From Treponema sp. (lineage in GTDB: Bacteria; Spirochaetota; Spirochaetia; Treponematales; Treponemataceae): 64,000 bases of DNA. The translations under genes and the position numbers were made by a program. This document shows, one piece after another, positions 24,279 through 33,354 of the stretch (positions within the stretch are counted from its first letter, which is position 1; each line of letters starts with the position of its first letter). The stretch spans positions 1 through 64,000 of the forward strand of contig JAEDCT010000002.1 of assembly GCA_016294035.1 (NCBI GenBank). The letters are read 5' to 3'. The notes beneath the pieces were generated by a model. The model saw nothing but the letters and a program-made list of their open reading frames with translations, was not told the origin of the DNA and did not search any database.

Positions 24279-27200
24279 TTATTCTTCTCCCATTGATTCA
24301 AGTTTCTGTATCCTGATTCTTGACTGAGTTTTCTTTGATTTCCTCATGACAACGGAATAGAATACTGGTATGAAGAACAGAGTGATGAATGTTGAACTGA
24401 CAAGACCTCCGGTTACCGCAACGGCAATAGGCTGAACTATTCCTGCGTTTCCATCAGTAGAAAAACACATTGGAATCATTCCAAGAATAGTTGTAAGAGT
24501 TGTCATTAGAACTGGACGCAGACGGCTGCAACCAGCCTGATAACATGCCTCATGCATTTCAACTCCACGTTCACAAAGAAGATTTGTATAATCAACAAGA
24601 ATAATACCATTGTTAACAACAATACCAACAAGCATAACAAGTCCAACGGCAGAAAGAATGCTGAATGCCTGACCTGAAATCTTGTAAATCAATATTACGC
24701 CGATTGCAAGGAATGGTATTGTAGTAAGATTGATAACCGGAGCCTTGAAGCTTTCATAAGTTGCAGCCATTACCCCAAAAACAAGAATAACTGCCATTGA
24801 AATAATACATATAAAAACCCAGACCTGCTCATTTGTATCCTTGGCAACACCTTCGTAGGCAACAGAAACGTTATCTGGAACGATGTATTTTTCTGCAAGT
24901 TGTTTCTGGATTTTTTCCTCGACTGAACTTGCATTTTCGTCCGAAATAATATCCGCCTTTACGTGAACAATTCGAGTTCGGTTTTCATGTGAAATCGTAA
25001 CAGGACCTAGTCCCTTTGTGACCCTGGCAAAATTTGCAACACTCACAAGGCCTTTTGTTCCCCTGACGTAAATCTGCTCAAGATCAATTACTTTCTGACG
25101 GTCTTCTTCTCTAAGCATTACATAAACATTGTATTCCTCTCCATCCTGGCGGTACACGGTGCATGACAGTCCCTGTATGCTTGCATTGATTTCATTTGCA
25201 ACAGCAGTAACGCTAACACCAAAATTGTATGCACGTTCACGGTCAATCTCAACCTGAACCTGAGGAAGACCTTCGCTGGTATCAATAGTCGGCTCACCCA
25301 CTCCCTCAACTTCTTTCATGACAGAAGAAATCACATTGGCGGTTTTCAAGGCACTATCAAGACTTGCACTTCGGATTACAACATCAAGATCCGAACCTGT
25401 CATCTGGCGGCGGAATCCCTGACTGAATGAAAACTTAACATCAGAAAAATCATCAAAATGCTTTCTGAGTTTTTGCTGGATCACAACATCATTGTCAATC
25501 TGCTCTTCGGGTGACGGCAGCTGAATTTCAATTGAACCAGAATAAGATGAACCGGACCTTCCACCAGAACCAACACTTGTAATGAGCGTTTTGTATCCCT
25601 TGATTTCTGACTCAACAATGGTCTGAAACTGCTGAACCACATTGAGAGTTTCGTCCAGATTCGTACCAACCGGAAGAGTCATGCGAACCGTAACACTATC
25701 ATCATGGCCACCTGTCATCATCTGAATTTTCATTGTTGGAATGAACAAAAGTGAGATCACAAGAACTGTGGTACAAATCACAATTGTTATGGCCCGATTA
25801 TTAAGTGCGGCTTTTAAGGCACTTGAATACCACTTCTGAACCGCATTCTGGCATCGGTCAAAAAATCCATAGAGAGTGATAAAGAATTTACTTCTGAGAG
25901 GTTTTTCATTTCTGTTTGTTATGGGGAAAAAGTGACCTGCAAGAACCGGAACAAGGAACACGGCAACAAACAGGGAACTGATCAAAGCAATTACAATCGT
26001 AAAAATAATTCCCTTGAACATCTGACCCATGAATCCAAGATCCTTCATGAAAAAAAGGAATGGAATAAAAACGCAGATTGTGGTCAGGTTTCCGGAGACA
26101 ACAGACATAATCATTTCCTGTGAGCCTAAAACTGCAGAAACCTTTGGCTTTGCACCACGAATCCTGTAGGAATAGATATTGTCAATCATAACAACCGAAG
26201 CATCAACAATCATTCCGACACCGAGAATAAGTCCTGTGAGTGTCATCATGTTAAGAGTGATGCCGGCAAAATTCATGAAGAGCAAAGTAATGACAACAGA
26301 AAGTGGAATTGAAATTCCAATGATTGCCGTAGATTTTATTGAACACAAAAAAACAAAAAGAATCACAATGGCAAGAATAAGTCCCTGCCCGCCGGATTCA
26401 ATCAATGTGCTGATTGTTTCACGAATGCTTACTGTATCATCCCTGATTATTTCAAGTTCAATATCCTGCGGAAGAATCGTCTTAAGTTCATCAAGTTTCT
26501 GATATACTGCATTTGCGACAACAACACTGTTTTCACCAGACTGCTTTGTAACTGCAACATAAACACCAGGCTCTCCGTTTATGTAAACATAGCTTGATGC
26601 ATCTTCATAACCGAAGAATGCGCGCCCAACATCACTAAGCTTTACATCATATCCATTCTTTACGGCAACAACAGTCCTGTTTATTTCTTCTATTGAATTG
26701 TATTCTCCGGTTGTGCGGATTGAATAGTCCAGGGTTCCTTCCTTAATGGAACCTCCACCCAGTTCAATATTCTGCTTTGCAAGTCCTGCTCCAATTTCGG
26801 TCAGGGTAAGTTCATAAGCCTGAAGCCGATTCTGTTCAAGTTCAACACGGACGATTTTTGATTTTCCACCGTAAGTATATGCCTCACCAACACCCTCGGC
26901 CTGTTCAATTACATCTGTAATCTTGTCTTCAGCTATCTGCTTCAAATCATTGGTCGATCTGTTTCCTCTTACGGCAATTCTAAGGATTGGCATTGAGTCA
27001 GCATTCATCTTAAAAATTGTCGGAGTAACATCATCCGGAAGACGGCGCCTGATTCTGTCAAGCTTATCGCGGACATCATTTGTTGCAATATCAAGATCTG
27101 TTCCATAATTAAATTCAAGGTTAACCTGACTTCGACCTTCCCGTGAAGTGGATGTGATTGTCTTGAGATTATTTAATGAAACAAGTGCATCCTCTATAAT

Positions 27201-27392
27201 TTTTGTTACAGACTTTTCAACCGATTCAGGACCGGCATTTGTATAGGTTGCTGAAACAGAAAGATAGGGCATGTCGGTATCCGGCATGAGAGCAATGGAA
27301 ACCTTGTTCAGGGTAAACAAGCCCATGATTCCCAGGAGAGCAAAAAACATCAGGACAAGAACAGGATGCTGGAGATTTTTTTCACTTATCAT
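24279..27392 (-). CDS. RND-family efflux pump, inner-membrane subunit
   Basis: A 1037-residue HAE1/AcrB-type proton antiporter. It has the typical order: first helix (about 9-27) then a periplasmic porter domain (about 30-330), helices 2-6 with GLILGVGMIVDASVVMIDNIY (the TM4 region carrying the proton-relay Asp residues; VDAS...D), a second porter domain (about 550-850) and the final helices, with VGIVVNNGIILVDYTN and the GCSRLRPVLMTTLTTILGMIP motif. Exports drugs, detergents or lipid-like compounds through a tripartite channel. The start overlaps the adaptor gene by 4 bp (ATGA). Confidence 0.95.
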   Translation of the reverse strand: MISEKNLQHPVLVLMFFALLGIMGLFTLNKVSIALMPDTDMPYLSVSATYTNAGPESVEKSVTKIIEDALVSLNNLKTITSTSREGRSQVNLEFNYGTDLDIATNDVRDKLDRIRRRLPDDVTPTIFKMNADSMPILRIAVRGNRSTNDLKQIAEDKITDVIEQAEGVGEAYTYGGKSKIVRVELEQNRLQAYELTLTEIGAGLAKQNIELGGGSIKEGTLDYSIRTTGEYNSIEEINRTVVAVKNGYDVKLSDVGRAFFGYEDASSYVYINGEPGVYVAVTKQSGENSVVVANAVYQKLDELKTILPQDIELEIIRDDTVSIRETISTLIESGGQGLILAIVILFVFLCSIKSTAIIGISIPLSVVITLLFMNFAGITLNMMTLTGLILGVGMIVDASVVMIDNIYSYRIRGAKPKVSAVLGSQEMIMSVVSGNLTTICVFIPFLFFMKDLGFMGQMFKGIIFTIVIALISSLFVAVFLVPVLAGHFFPITNRNEKPLRSKFFITLYGFFDRCQNAVQKWYSSALKAALNNRAITIVICTTVLVISLLFIPTMKIQMMTGGHDDSVTVRMTLPVGTNLDETLNVVQQFQTIVESEIKGYKTLITSVGSGGRSGSSYSGSIEIQLPSPEEQIDNDVVIQQKLRKHFDDFSDVKFSFSQGFRRQMTGSDLDVVIRSASLDSALKTANVISSVMKEVEGVGEPTIDTSEGLPQVQVEIDRERAYNFGVSVTAVANEINASIQGLSCTVYRQDGEEYNVYVMLREEDRQKVIDLEQIYVRGTKGLVSVANFARVTKGLGPVTISHENRTRIVHVKADIISDENASSVEEKIQKQLAEKYIVPDNVSVAYEGVAKDTNEQVWVFICIISMAVILVFGVMAATYESFKAPVINLTTIPFLAIGVILIYKISGQAFSILSAVGLVMLVGIVVNNGIILVDYTNLLCERGVEMHEACYQAGCSRLRPVLMTTLTTILGMIPMCFSTDGNAGIVQPIAVAVTGGLVSSTFITLFFIPVFYSVVMRKSKKTQSRIRIQKLESMGEE

Positions 27393-28294
27393 TGTTCACC
27401 CTCGGAAATATCCTTTACCTTAGCCCCATTGGAAACAGCCGTCATACCTTCAACAATAATGCGCTCACCTTCTTCAATGCCTTCAACAATCTGAACCATC
27501 TGATCAACTGAATTGCCGAGAACAACTTCTTTCTGTTCTGCAACTCCATCTTTCACGCAATAAACAACCAGTGTTCCATTTTTATCAACAACAGAATTTT
27601 CCGGAAGAACAATTTTATCTGAATAATCAACTGTATAAAGCTTAATCTGGGCAAACATTCCGGCATTGATTTCTGAATGCTTTTCATCGAAAGTAAGAAT
27701 CACTTCCTTTGTTCTGCTCAATGGATCAACAACAGGAGAAACTTTCTGAACTGTGGCATCATAAACTTTTCCCGGGAAAGCTTCCAATGTTACTTTTGCC
27801 TTGAGTCCCTTTTTAAGACAGGCAACATATCGCTCAGGAATTTTTCCACGCAGCTGGATTTTTGAAACATCACCGATAGTAGTGATTGGGGTAGAAGTAG
27901 AAACCTTGACTCCCCTTTCTTTTGGAATTGAAAGAATTGTTCCACTTACTGGAGCATAAACCTTGCTGTTGATGAAATAGGAACCAGGTTCACTTGGATC
28001 AACTTCAGCAATTGTCTGGCCACGCCGAACTGAGCTTCCAAGAGAAACATTTACCTTTGCAATTTTTCCACCTATATCCGGATAAACATCAACAGAACTT
28101 TCACACTCAATTTCTGCACCTGCATTAACATAATCCTTTAGCGTATATGCAGAAGCCTCAACAGTTCGAACTGAAACAATCTGCTCAGGACGGGATTTTT
28201 TCTGGGTATCACTTGATCCGTAGAATTTTACATAGCACACAACACCTGCAATAAGAAAAACACAAACCGAAAAAATTATCCAAAACTTTTTCAT
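27389..28294 (-). CDS. RND efflux adaptor (membrane fusion protein)
   Basis: A 301-residue periplasmic adaptor with an N-terminal signal anchor (about 5-23, FWIIFSVCVFLIAGVVCYVKF). It has the split biotinyl-lipoyl halves (GGKIAKVNVSLGSSVRRGQTIAEVD and APVSGTILSIPKERGVKVS), then beta-barrel and membrane-proximal domains ending VVEGIEEGERIIVEGMTAV. The alpha-hairpin between the lipoyl halves is nearly absent, which makes it a short MFP, as in some spirochaete and Bacteroidetes systems. It links pump and outer-membrane factor; the gene order outer factor-adaptor-pump supports this. Confidence 0.92.
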   Translation of the reverse strand: MKKFWIIFSVCVFLIAGVVCYVKFYGSSDTQKKSRPEQIVSVRTVEASAYTLKDYVNAGAEIECESSVDVYPDIGGKIAKVNVSLGSSVRRGQTIAEVDPSEPGSYFINSKVYAPVSGTILSIPKERGVKVSTSTPITTIGDVSKIQLRGKIPERYVACLKKGLKAKVTLEAFPGKVYDATVQKVSPVVDPLSRTKEVILTFDEKHSEINAGMFAQIKLYTVDYSDKIVLPENSVVDKNGTLVVYCVKDGVAEQKEVVLGNSVDQMVQIVEGIEEGERIIVEGMTAVSNGAKVKDISEGEQ

Positions 28295-28319
28295 TTTTCA
28301 CTCCGAACAAATCGTAATA

Positions 28320-29597
28320 TCAGTTTTCCAGCGAGCCAAAATCAAACCCGCAGATATATTCAAGCTGAAGAATTTGAGAAATAAGATTATATGCTTCCTG
28401 CAGCAATGAAACCCTGGACTGTAAAAGATTATCATGGGCTGTCTGAAGGGCAAGCAGGTCTCTTGTTCCGTGATTGTAAGATTCCAGGGTCATTTTGTAT
28501 GAAGACTGAGCCAGATTGATGCTGCTTTTTCTGAGTTCTATTCCATTCTGAATCTGAGAAATTTTTCCGAGATTTTTTTCAATTTCAATCTGGAGATTTT
28601 CCTCTTCACTTTTCAACTGCAATTTTAAGTCAGCTAAATTGTCTTTTGCTGATTCCACATTCTGATGAGAAGAAGACCAGGGCATTACTCCATCAAGAGG
28701 AATTGAAGCTGCAACAGAAAGAGATCCTCCCTTATTCCAGTTTTCCCCGCCATCTGTGGAAGACCCATTGTAGGAATATGTTGCAGTAAGTGAAGGCCCA
28801 TAAGCAGAAAACCTTGAAGCCAGTACAGAATTTTCTGCAGATTGAATTTGATTTTCGAGGGACTTTATGCCTGGAGAATTTATTTCTTTTCCTTCAAGAG
28901 AAATTTTCCTCAACCCAAGAACAGAATCAAATGATCCTGAAAGTTTCAGGCTGGTTGTTGAGGGAAGCCCAAGCACGTTTAAAAATGACTTTACGCTGGA
29001 ATCATAATCAGTCTTAAGGGAATCTACATTAAGCTTTGCATTCTGATAAGAAACCTGGGCATTAAGAACATCAAGTCTGGAAAGAAGTCCCCTGTTGTAG
29101 CGGGCCAGGTTGGAATCATACTGTTGTTTTGCAGTTTCAAGGGCTTTTTCCTGAATGGAAATGTTTTCTGACTGATACAGAAGATAATAGAAAACCTGGC
29201 GGACATTCAATTCCACGGTGCGGCATGCATCCTCGTAGGATATCTGCTGCTGTTCTAAGGCCAGCCTTGAACTCTGTATGGATGAATACAAATTAGAAGT
29301 GAAAGTTGAACGCAATGAAATTCCAGCACTGACAGTTGACTTGTCTGAACCAGTTTCACCTGGCAACGGCTTTGACACAGATGCATTTGCCGAAACTGAC
29401 GGAGAAACTGAATTCCATGAGTACTTTGAATTTCGTTCCTTCTGATTTAGCTGAATCTGACTTCGTTTGATTGAAATATTTTCTTTCATGGCAATAGCAC
29501 AGGCATCTTCAACAGTAAGTGTCATTTCCTGTGCCGGCAAGAAAAATAATAGAGAGAAAACATTTATAAGGCCAACAACAAGCTTTTTCATCTGCAT
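28320..29597 (-). CDS. TolC-like outer-membrane efflux protein
   Basis: A 425-residue outer-membrane factor: signal peptide (MKKLVVGLINVFSLLFFLPAQ), then two repeated TolC halves each with long helices (LNQKERNSKYSWNSVSPSVS, QQYDSNLARYNRGLLSRLDVLNAQVSYQNAK in the first half; SYKMTLESYNHGTRDLLALQTAHDNLLQSR in the second). It forms the trimeric exit duct for the adjacent RND pump. It is the first gene of the leftward operon, 25 bp before the adaptor, and shares a 126-bp divergent region with the patatin gene. Confidence 0.9.
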   Translation of the reverse strand: MQMKKLVVGLINVFSLLFFLPAQEMTLTVEDACAIAMKENISIKRSQIQLNQKERNSKYSWNSVSPSVSANASVSKPLPGETGSDKSTVSAGISLRSTFTSNLYSSIQSSRLALEQQQISYEDACRTVELNVRQVFYYLLYQSENISIQEKALETAKQQYDSNLARYNRGLLSRLDVLNAQVSYQNAKLNVDSLKTDYDSSVKSFLNVLGLPSTTSLKLSGSFDSVLGLRKISLEGKEINSPGIKSLENQIQSAENSVLASRFSAYGPSLTATYSYNGSSTDGGENWNKGGSLSVAASIPLDGVMPWSSSHQNVESAKDNLADLKLQLKSEEENLQIEIEKNLGKISQIQNGIELRKSSINLAQSSYKMTLESYNHGTRDLLALQTAHDNLLQSRVSLLQEAYNLISQILQLEYICGFDFGSLEN

Positions 29598-29707
29598 ATT
29601 ATGTTATGAAAATATTCTTTTTTTTTCAAATAATTTATTGTTAAGATAATCTTTCATGCTGAAACTCACTCCATGACTCCAGGCAAATGACATTCCGGCA
29701 TTTTTTC

Positions 29708-29713
29708 TATATT
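29708..29713 (+). promoter_or_regulatory. -10 box close to the patatin start
   Basis: TATATT lies 10 bases before the ATG at 29724, with no Shine-Dalgarno between; the -35 is poor. Fits a very short leader. Confidence 0.35.
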
Positions 29714-29723
29714 CTTTTATCTA

Positions 29724-31985
29724 ATGAAAATATCAACATTAAAAAAATTCATATTTGGACTTTCACTATTTTTTGTAATATTATCCCCAGTTAGTGCAAA
29801 GCCAAAAGTTGCACTGGTTCTAAGCGGAGGCGGCGCTAAGGGATTTGCCGAGATTCCATTTCTTGAAGCAATTGAGCGGGAAGGAATCAAAGTTGACATG
29901 GTACTTGGAACCAGCATGGGTGCGCTGATTGGTTCATTATACGCATCCGGTTACACACCAAAGGAAATTCGAAACACACTGCTTAACATGGACTTTATTG
30001 AAATCCTTGCCAACAAACCTGTTAAGCTTGAAAGAATGCCTCCTGAACCTTTTTGCAGCAGAACAGATTCAATCACACTGCTTTCATATTCAAAAGACAA
30101 AATTGGCTCAGCACCAGGACTCATTGGTGACCAGAATATACTTAATGAACTTAACAACCACCTGAGCAAAGTATTGCTTATTGATGATTTTGACAAGCTT
30201 CCAATTCCATTCAGGGCAATAGGAACAAATGTTTCCACCGGTGAGCAGGTTATTTTCAAAAACGGATCAATTGTAAAAGCTGTTCGTGGAAGCATCTCAA
30301 TACCAGTGGCATTTACTCCAGCACCTGCAGGAAATGGAATCTACGTAATGGATGGCGGATTAAGAAACAACCTTCCGGTAAAACTTGCCAGAGAAATGGG
30401 AGCAGACATTGTTATTGCCATGGATGTTGCAAGCATTGTAGACACAGACCCCACAACTATTTCAGATTTCTATGCAGTTTCAGTGCAGATATTCAATCTC
30501 ATAATTTCATCAAATGCTGTTGAACAGTACAAATACTGCGACCTTCTCCTGAGGCCAGACCTGTCCGGTTTTTCAACATTGAATTTCACAAATCCTAAGG
30601 ATGTTGTTCATGCGGGAGAAATCTGCATTGAACAAAACAAGGATGCAATCCACGATATTGCACTGAAGATTCAGAAATTAGGTGCACAGCTAGAGAATTT
30701 TGACTATGATCGCGAAAGCATCTACAGCAAGCTTCCAGATTTTACGGTTCAATCTGTTTCTGTGGTAGATGCTTCTTTTTCTGATGAAGAGGCTCCACTT
30801 CCAAATGCAAACGAATTTATGCACTACCTTGGTAAAAAATTTACTGACAAGGAACGAAAATCAATTACAACTCTGCTCAACGATTTGAGGACACAATATC
30901 ATCTGACATCACTCACATACAATCTCAAAAAAGGCACAAATGAAAATGAATGTCATATTGAGATTCTTGCAAACTATTACAACCAGAAGATGAGCAAAAT
31001 TTTTCTTTCCGGCGGATCCACAGCTTCAATTGAAAAGAAACCTGACTCTGACCTGACCTTCAGGAATGTGCCTTCATTTACTGCAGGAACTTATATTCTT
31101 GAACCAGTTAATGGACTTATCAGACTTTCAACAGGAAACACCACAATTCTTGACGCATCAATTTACACTCCAATTACAAAAATCAAAAAGCTGAAAATTG
31201 ATCTTGATTTTGGGGGCGAATACAAATACGGAAGTCTGGAGCCATTCACCCATCTTGCCTACAAAAACAGAACAGTCAACAAAGACAAAGGCTATGGATT
31301 CCACGCAGGAACAAGACTTTCATATTCTGACATGTTTGCATACAGACTTGGAATTGCATTTTTCTCAGAAAACATATATTCAACTGATGAAACAATTGAC
31401 TACTCCTATGCATACACAAATGTGATTGTCAAAAGATTCTACAATGATATTTCATCAATCAAGGGATACAATATTGAAGCCGAGATCCGTGCCGGAACAG
31501 AACACGACCACCTGGATCCAATCTACGACATGAAATTTAACTACAATCATCGCTTTGAACTGATAGAAAATACAAGCGCAATTGGATTTGACATCCAGTT
31601 TTCACGAAACAGATTTCCGTATCAGCTGAATGAAGGATACTATGAATTTGGCGGCATCGAGGGAATGTGTGGATTGAGCAATGGTTCTTTTTACAAGGAT
31701 TGTCTGATTGCAGGAGTTTCCTACAACCATAAACTGTTTGAAATTATTGAAATGCCGGTGTTTATTCTTGGTCAGGCAAAATTCGGACTAACATCAAATT
31801 CCAACCCATACGGATTCAATGGGGAAACAGGCGAGACATTGATAAACGAAGACTTTGGAAACATGACAAATATTGTATTCGGAGCAGCAGCATTCATAAC
31901 ATGCAAAACACCAATCGGAACCTTTGTTTTAGGTGGCGGAGGAAACTCAGACAAAAACTGGTGCATTTATTTAGGATTCAAATAA
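29724..31985 (+). CDS. patatin-like phospholipase with C-terminal outer-membrane barrel
   Basis: A 753-residue protein with signal peptide (to about residue 25, SPVSA), a patatin domain and a C-terminal barrel. The patatin catalytic elements are complete: oxyanion loop SGGGAKG (34-40), nucleophile GTSMG (Ser64) and MDGG (Asp210). A POTRA-like segment follows (about 330-400), then beta strands to the C-terminus, an architecture like PlpD/type Vd autotransporters. It probably places a lipase on or through the outer membrane; this is inferred from domain order. It converges with birA with only 4 bp between the stops. Confidence 0.9.
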   Translation: MKISTLKKFIFGLSLFFVILSPVSAKPKVALVLSGGGAKGFAEIPFLEAIEREGIKVDMVLGTSMGALIGSLYASGYTPKEIRNTLLNMDFIEILANKPVKLERMPPEPFCSRTDSITLLSYSKDKIGSAPGLIGDQNILNELNNHLSKVLLIDDFDKLPIPFRAIGTNVSTGEQVIFKNGSIVKAVRGSISIPVAFTPAPAGNGIYVMDGGLRNNLPVKLAREMGADIVIAMDVASIVDTDPTTISDFYAVSVQIFNLIISSNAVEQYKYCDLLLRPDLSGFSTLNFTNPKDVVHAGEICIEQNKDAIHDIALKIQKLGAQLENFDYDRESIYSKLPDFTVQSVSVVDASFSDEEAPLPNANEFMHYLGKKFTDKERKSITTLLNDLRTQYHLTSLTYNLKKGTNENECHIEILANYYNQKMSKIFLSGGSTASIEKKPDSDLTFRNVPSFTAGTYILEPVNGLIRLSTGNTTILDASIYTPITKIKKLKIDLDFGGEYKYGSLEPFTHLAYKNRTVNKDKGYGFHAGTRLSYSDMFAYRLGIAFFSENIYSTDETIDYSYAYTNVIVKRFYNDISSIKGYNIEAEIRAGTEHDHLDPIYDMKFNYNHRFELIENTSAIGFDIQFSRNRFPYQLNEGYYEFGGIEGMCGLSNGSFYKDCLIAGVSYNHKLFEIIEMPVFILGQAKFGLTSNSNPYGFNGETGETLINEDFGNMTNIVFGAAAFITCKTPIGTFVLGGGGNSDKNWCIYLGFK

Positions 31986-31989
31986 CAGC

Positions 31990-32835
31990 TTATTGGGCGT
32001 GAAAAGAAACCTCTCCAGCCCTTAGTTTTTTTTCAGTTCCATCAGACAGACGAACCAGAAGACCTCCATCCTCGCATACATTCACAGCTTCAGCTTCATA
32101 AGATGTTGTATCATCGCCAACCACTGGAGTTACCGTAATTTTTGTTCCAAGGATTATGGATTTATTTCTGTATTCATCAAGAACATTTTCTTTGTTTGCA
32201 AGAATAGAATAAATTTCGCCCAGAACATTTGCAAGAAGTTTTTCGCGGGAAACCGAAGCGTCACTTCTTCCGTCACAAATACCACCGGCCTTAGACATAA
32301 GATCCTGAGGAAATTCACTGCTGGTTAAAATATTTATTCCAATACCAACCACGCATCCACGAAGCAGTTTCTTTTTGCAGTCAACAATACCCTCTGCAAG
32401 TATGCCGCATATTTTTTTCCCTGCAACATAAACATCATTAACCCATTTGATTCCGCATGAAACTGAACACAATTTTTCAACAGCACGGCACACGCCAACC
32501 ACTGACGCAATGGTGTAAACTGCCGGATCAAGAATTTGATTTTCCTCAACAATAGTAAAGCTGAAATAAATTCCTGTATTTTTGGGAGAGTAGAATTTTC
32601 TTCCAAGACGACCTCTTCCCTGAGTCTGAGTTTCTGAAGCGCACATGCTCAAATTCATTTCATCAAGGTTGTCACTTTCATTTGCCCTTGCCAGAAGAAA
32701 TGAATTGGTACTGTCAATTTCATCAAAGAAAAAAACAGAATCTGGAGATGGAACAAAATTCAATGCAGCAAGATTTTTTTCACCTGCAACCAGATTAAAT
32801 TCATTCCAGAAATCGTTGCTTGAAAGACCGGACAT
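31990..32835 (-). CDS. birA: biotin-[acetyl-CoA-carboxylase] ligase
   Basis: BirA attaches biotin to carrier proteins through biotinyl-AMP. Visible: FFFDEIDSTNSFLLARA, the adenylate-binding GRGRLGRKFYSP, KWVNDVYVAGKKICGILAEG and a C-terminal SH3-like domain. There is no N-terminal helix-turn-helix, so it is a group I (non-repressor) ligase. The start is taken as the ATG at 32835 just after the luxS stop; an earlier in-frame GTG at 32853 inside luxS is possible. Four bases after luxS, probably cotranscribed. Confidence 0.9.
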   Translation of the reverse strand: MSGLSSNDFWNEFNLVAGEKNLAALNFVPSPDSVFFFDEIDSTNSFLLARANESDNLDEMNLSMCASETQTQGRGRLGRKFYSPKNTGIYFSFTIVEENQILDPAVYTIASVVGVCRAVEKLCSVSCGIKWVNDVYVAGKKICGILAEGIVDCKKKLLRGCVVGIGINILTSSEFPQDLMSKAGGICDGRSDASVSREKLLANVLGEIYSILANKENVLDEYRNKSIILGTKITVTPVVGDDTTSYEAEAVNVCEDGGLLVRLSDGTEKKLRAGEVSFHAQ

Positions 32836-32839
32836 TCTA

Positions 32840-33316
32840 TCAGTTGAAGGCACTCCAGCCTTTATCTTCAATACCTTTCACCCATGCTGCAGCAAGACGC
32901 TTTGCACCTTCAAGATCCTGATCACGATAGTTTCCACACTGAATTTCTGTGGCAGCCGGAATTTCACCTTCCCAGACCGCAACCTTCTTCAAAATGTTTC
33001 CAATATGCTCGGCAATAAAAGATTCCTCGTGCTCACCCCAAACCGTGAAATAAAAACCAGTTCTGCATCCCATTGGACTAAAATCAATTACAATTCCCGG
33101 AAGCTCATCACGAATATATTCTGCAACAAGATGCTCCAATGAATGCAACTCTCCAGTCTTCATGAATTCCTTGTTTGGCTGTGTGAACCTGATGTCATAT
33201 TTTGAAACCACATCACCTTTTTCACCTTTTTTTCTTGATGCAAGTCGAACATAAGGTGCTTTTACCTTTGTGTGATCCAGATTAAAACTTTCCACGTTAA
33301 ATTTCTTGTTTTCCAT
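32840..33316 (-). CDS. luxS: S-ribosylhomocysteine lyase
   Basis: LuxS cleaves S-ribosylhomocysteine to homocysteine and DPD, the precursor of autoinducer-2, in the activated methyl cycle. The iron/zinc site is complete: HSLEH (His-x-x-Glu-His) in the N-terminal third and GCRTGFY further on supply the His/Cys ligands and the catalytic Cys region. Start is the ATG at 33316, preceded by GAGG; an in-frame TTG at 33328 is less likely. About 158 residues, normal length. No methyl-cycle partner (pfs) is adjacent. Confidence 0.95.
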   Translation of the reverse strand: MENKKFNVESFNLDHTKVKAPYVRLASRKKGEKGDVVSKYDIRFTQPNKEFMKTGELHSLEHLVAEYIRDELPGIVIDFSPMGCRTGFYFTVWGEHEESFIAEHIGNILKKVAVWEGEIPAATEIQCGNYRDQDLEGAKRLAAAWVKGIEDKGWSAFN

Positions 33317-33354
33317 TTTTTTCCTCAATTATTATGATTTTTCAAATTCCTTTA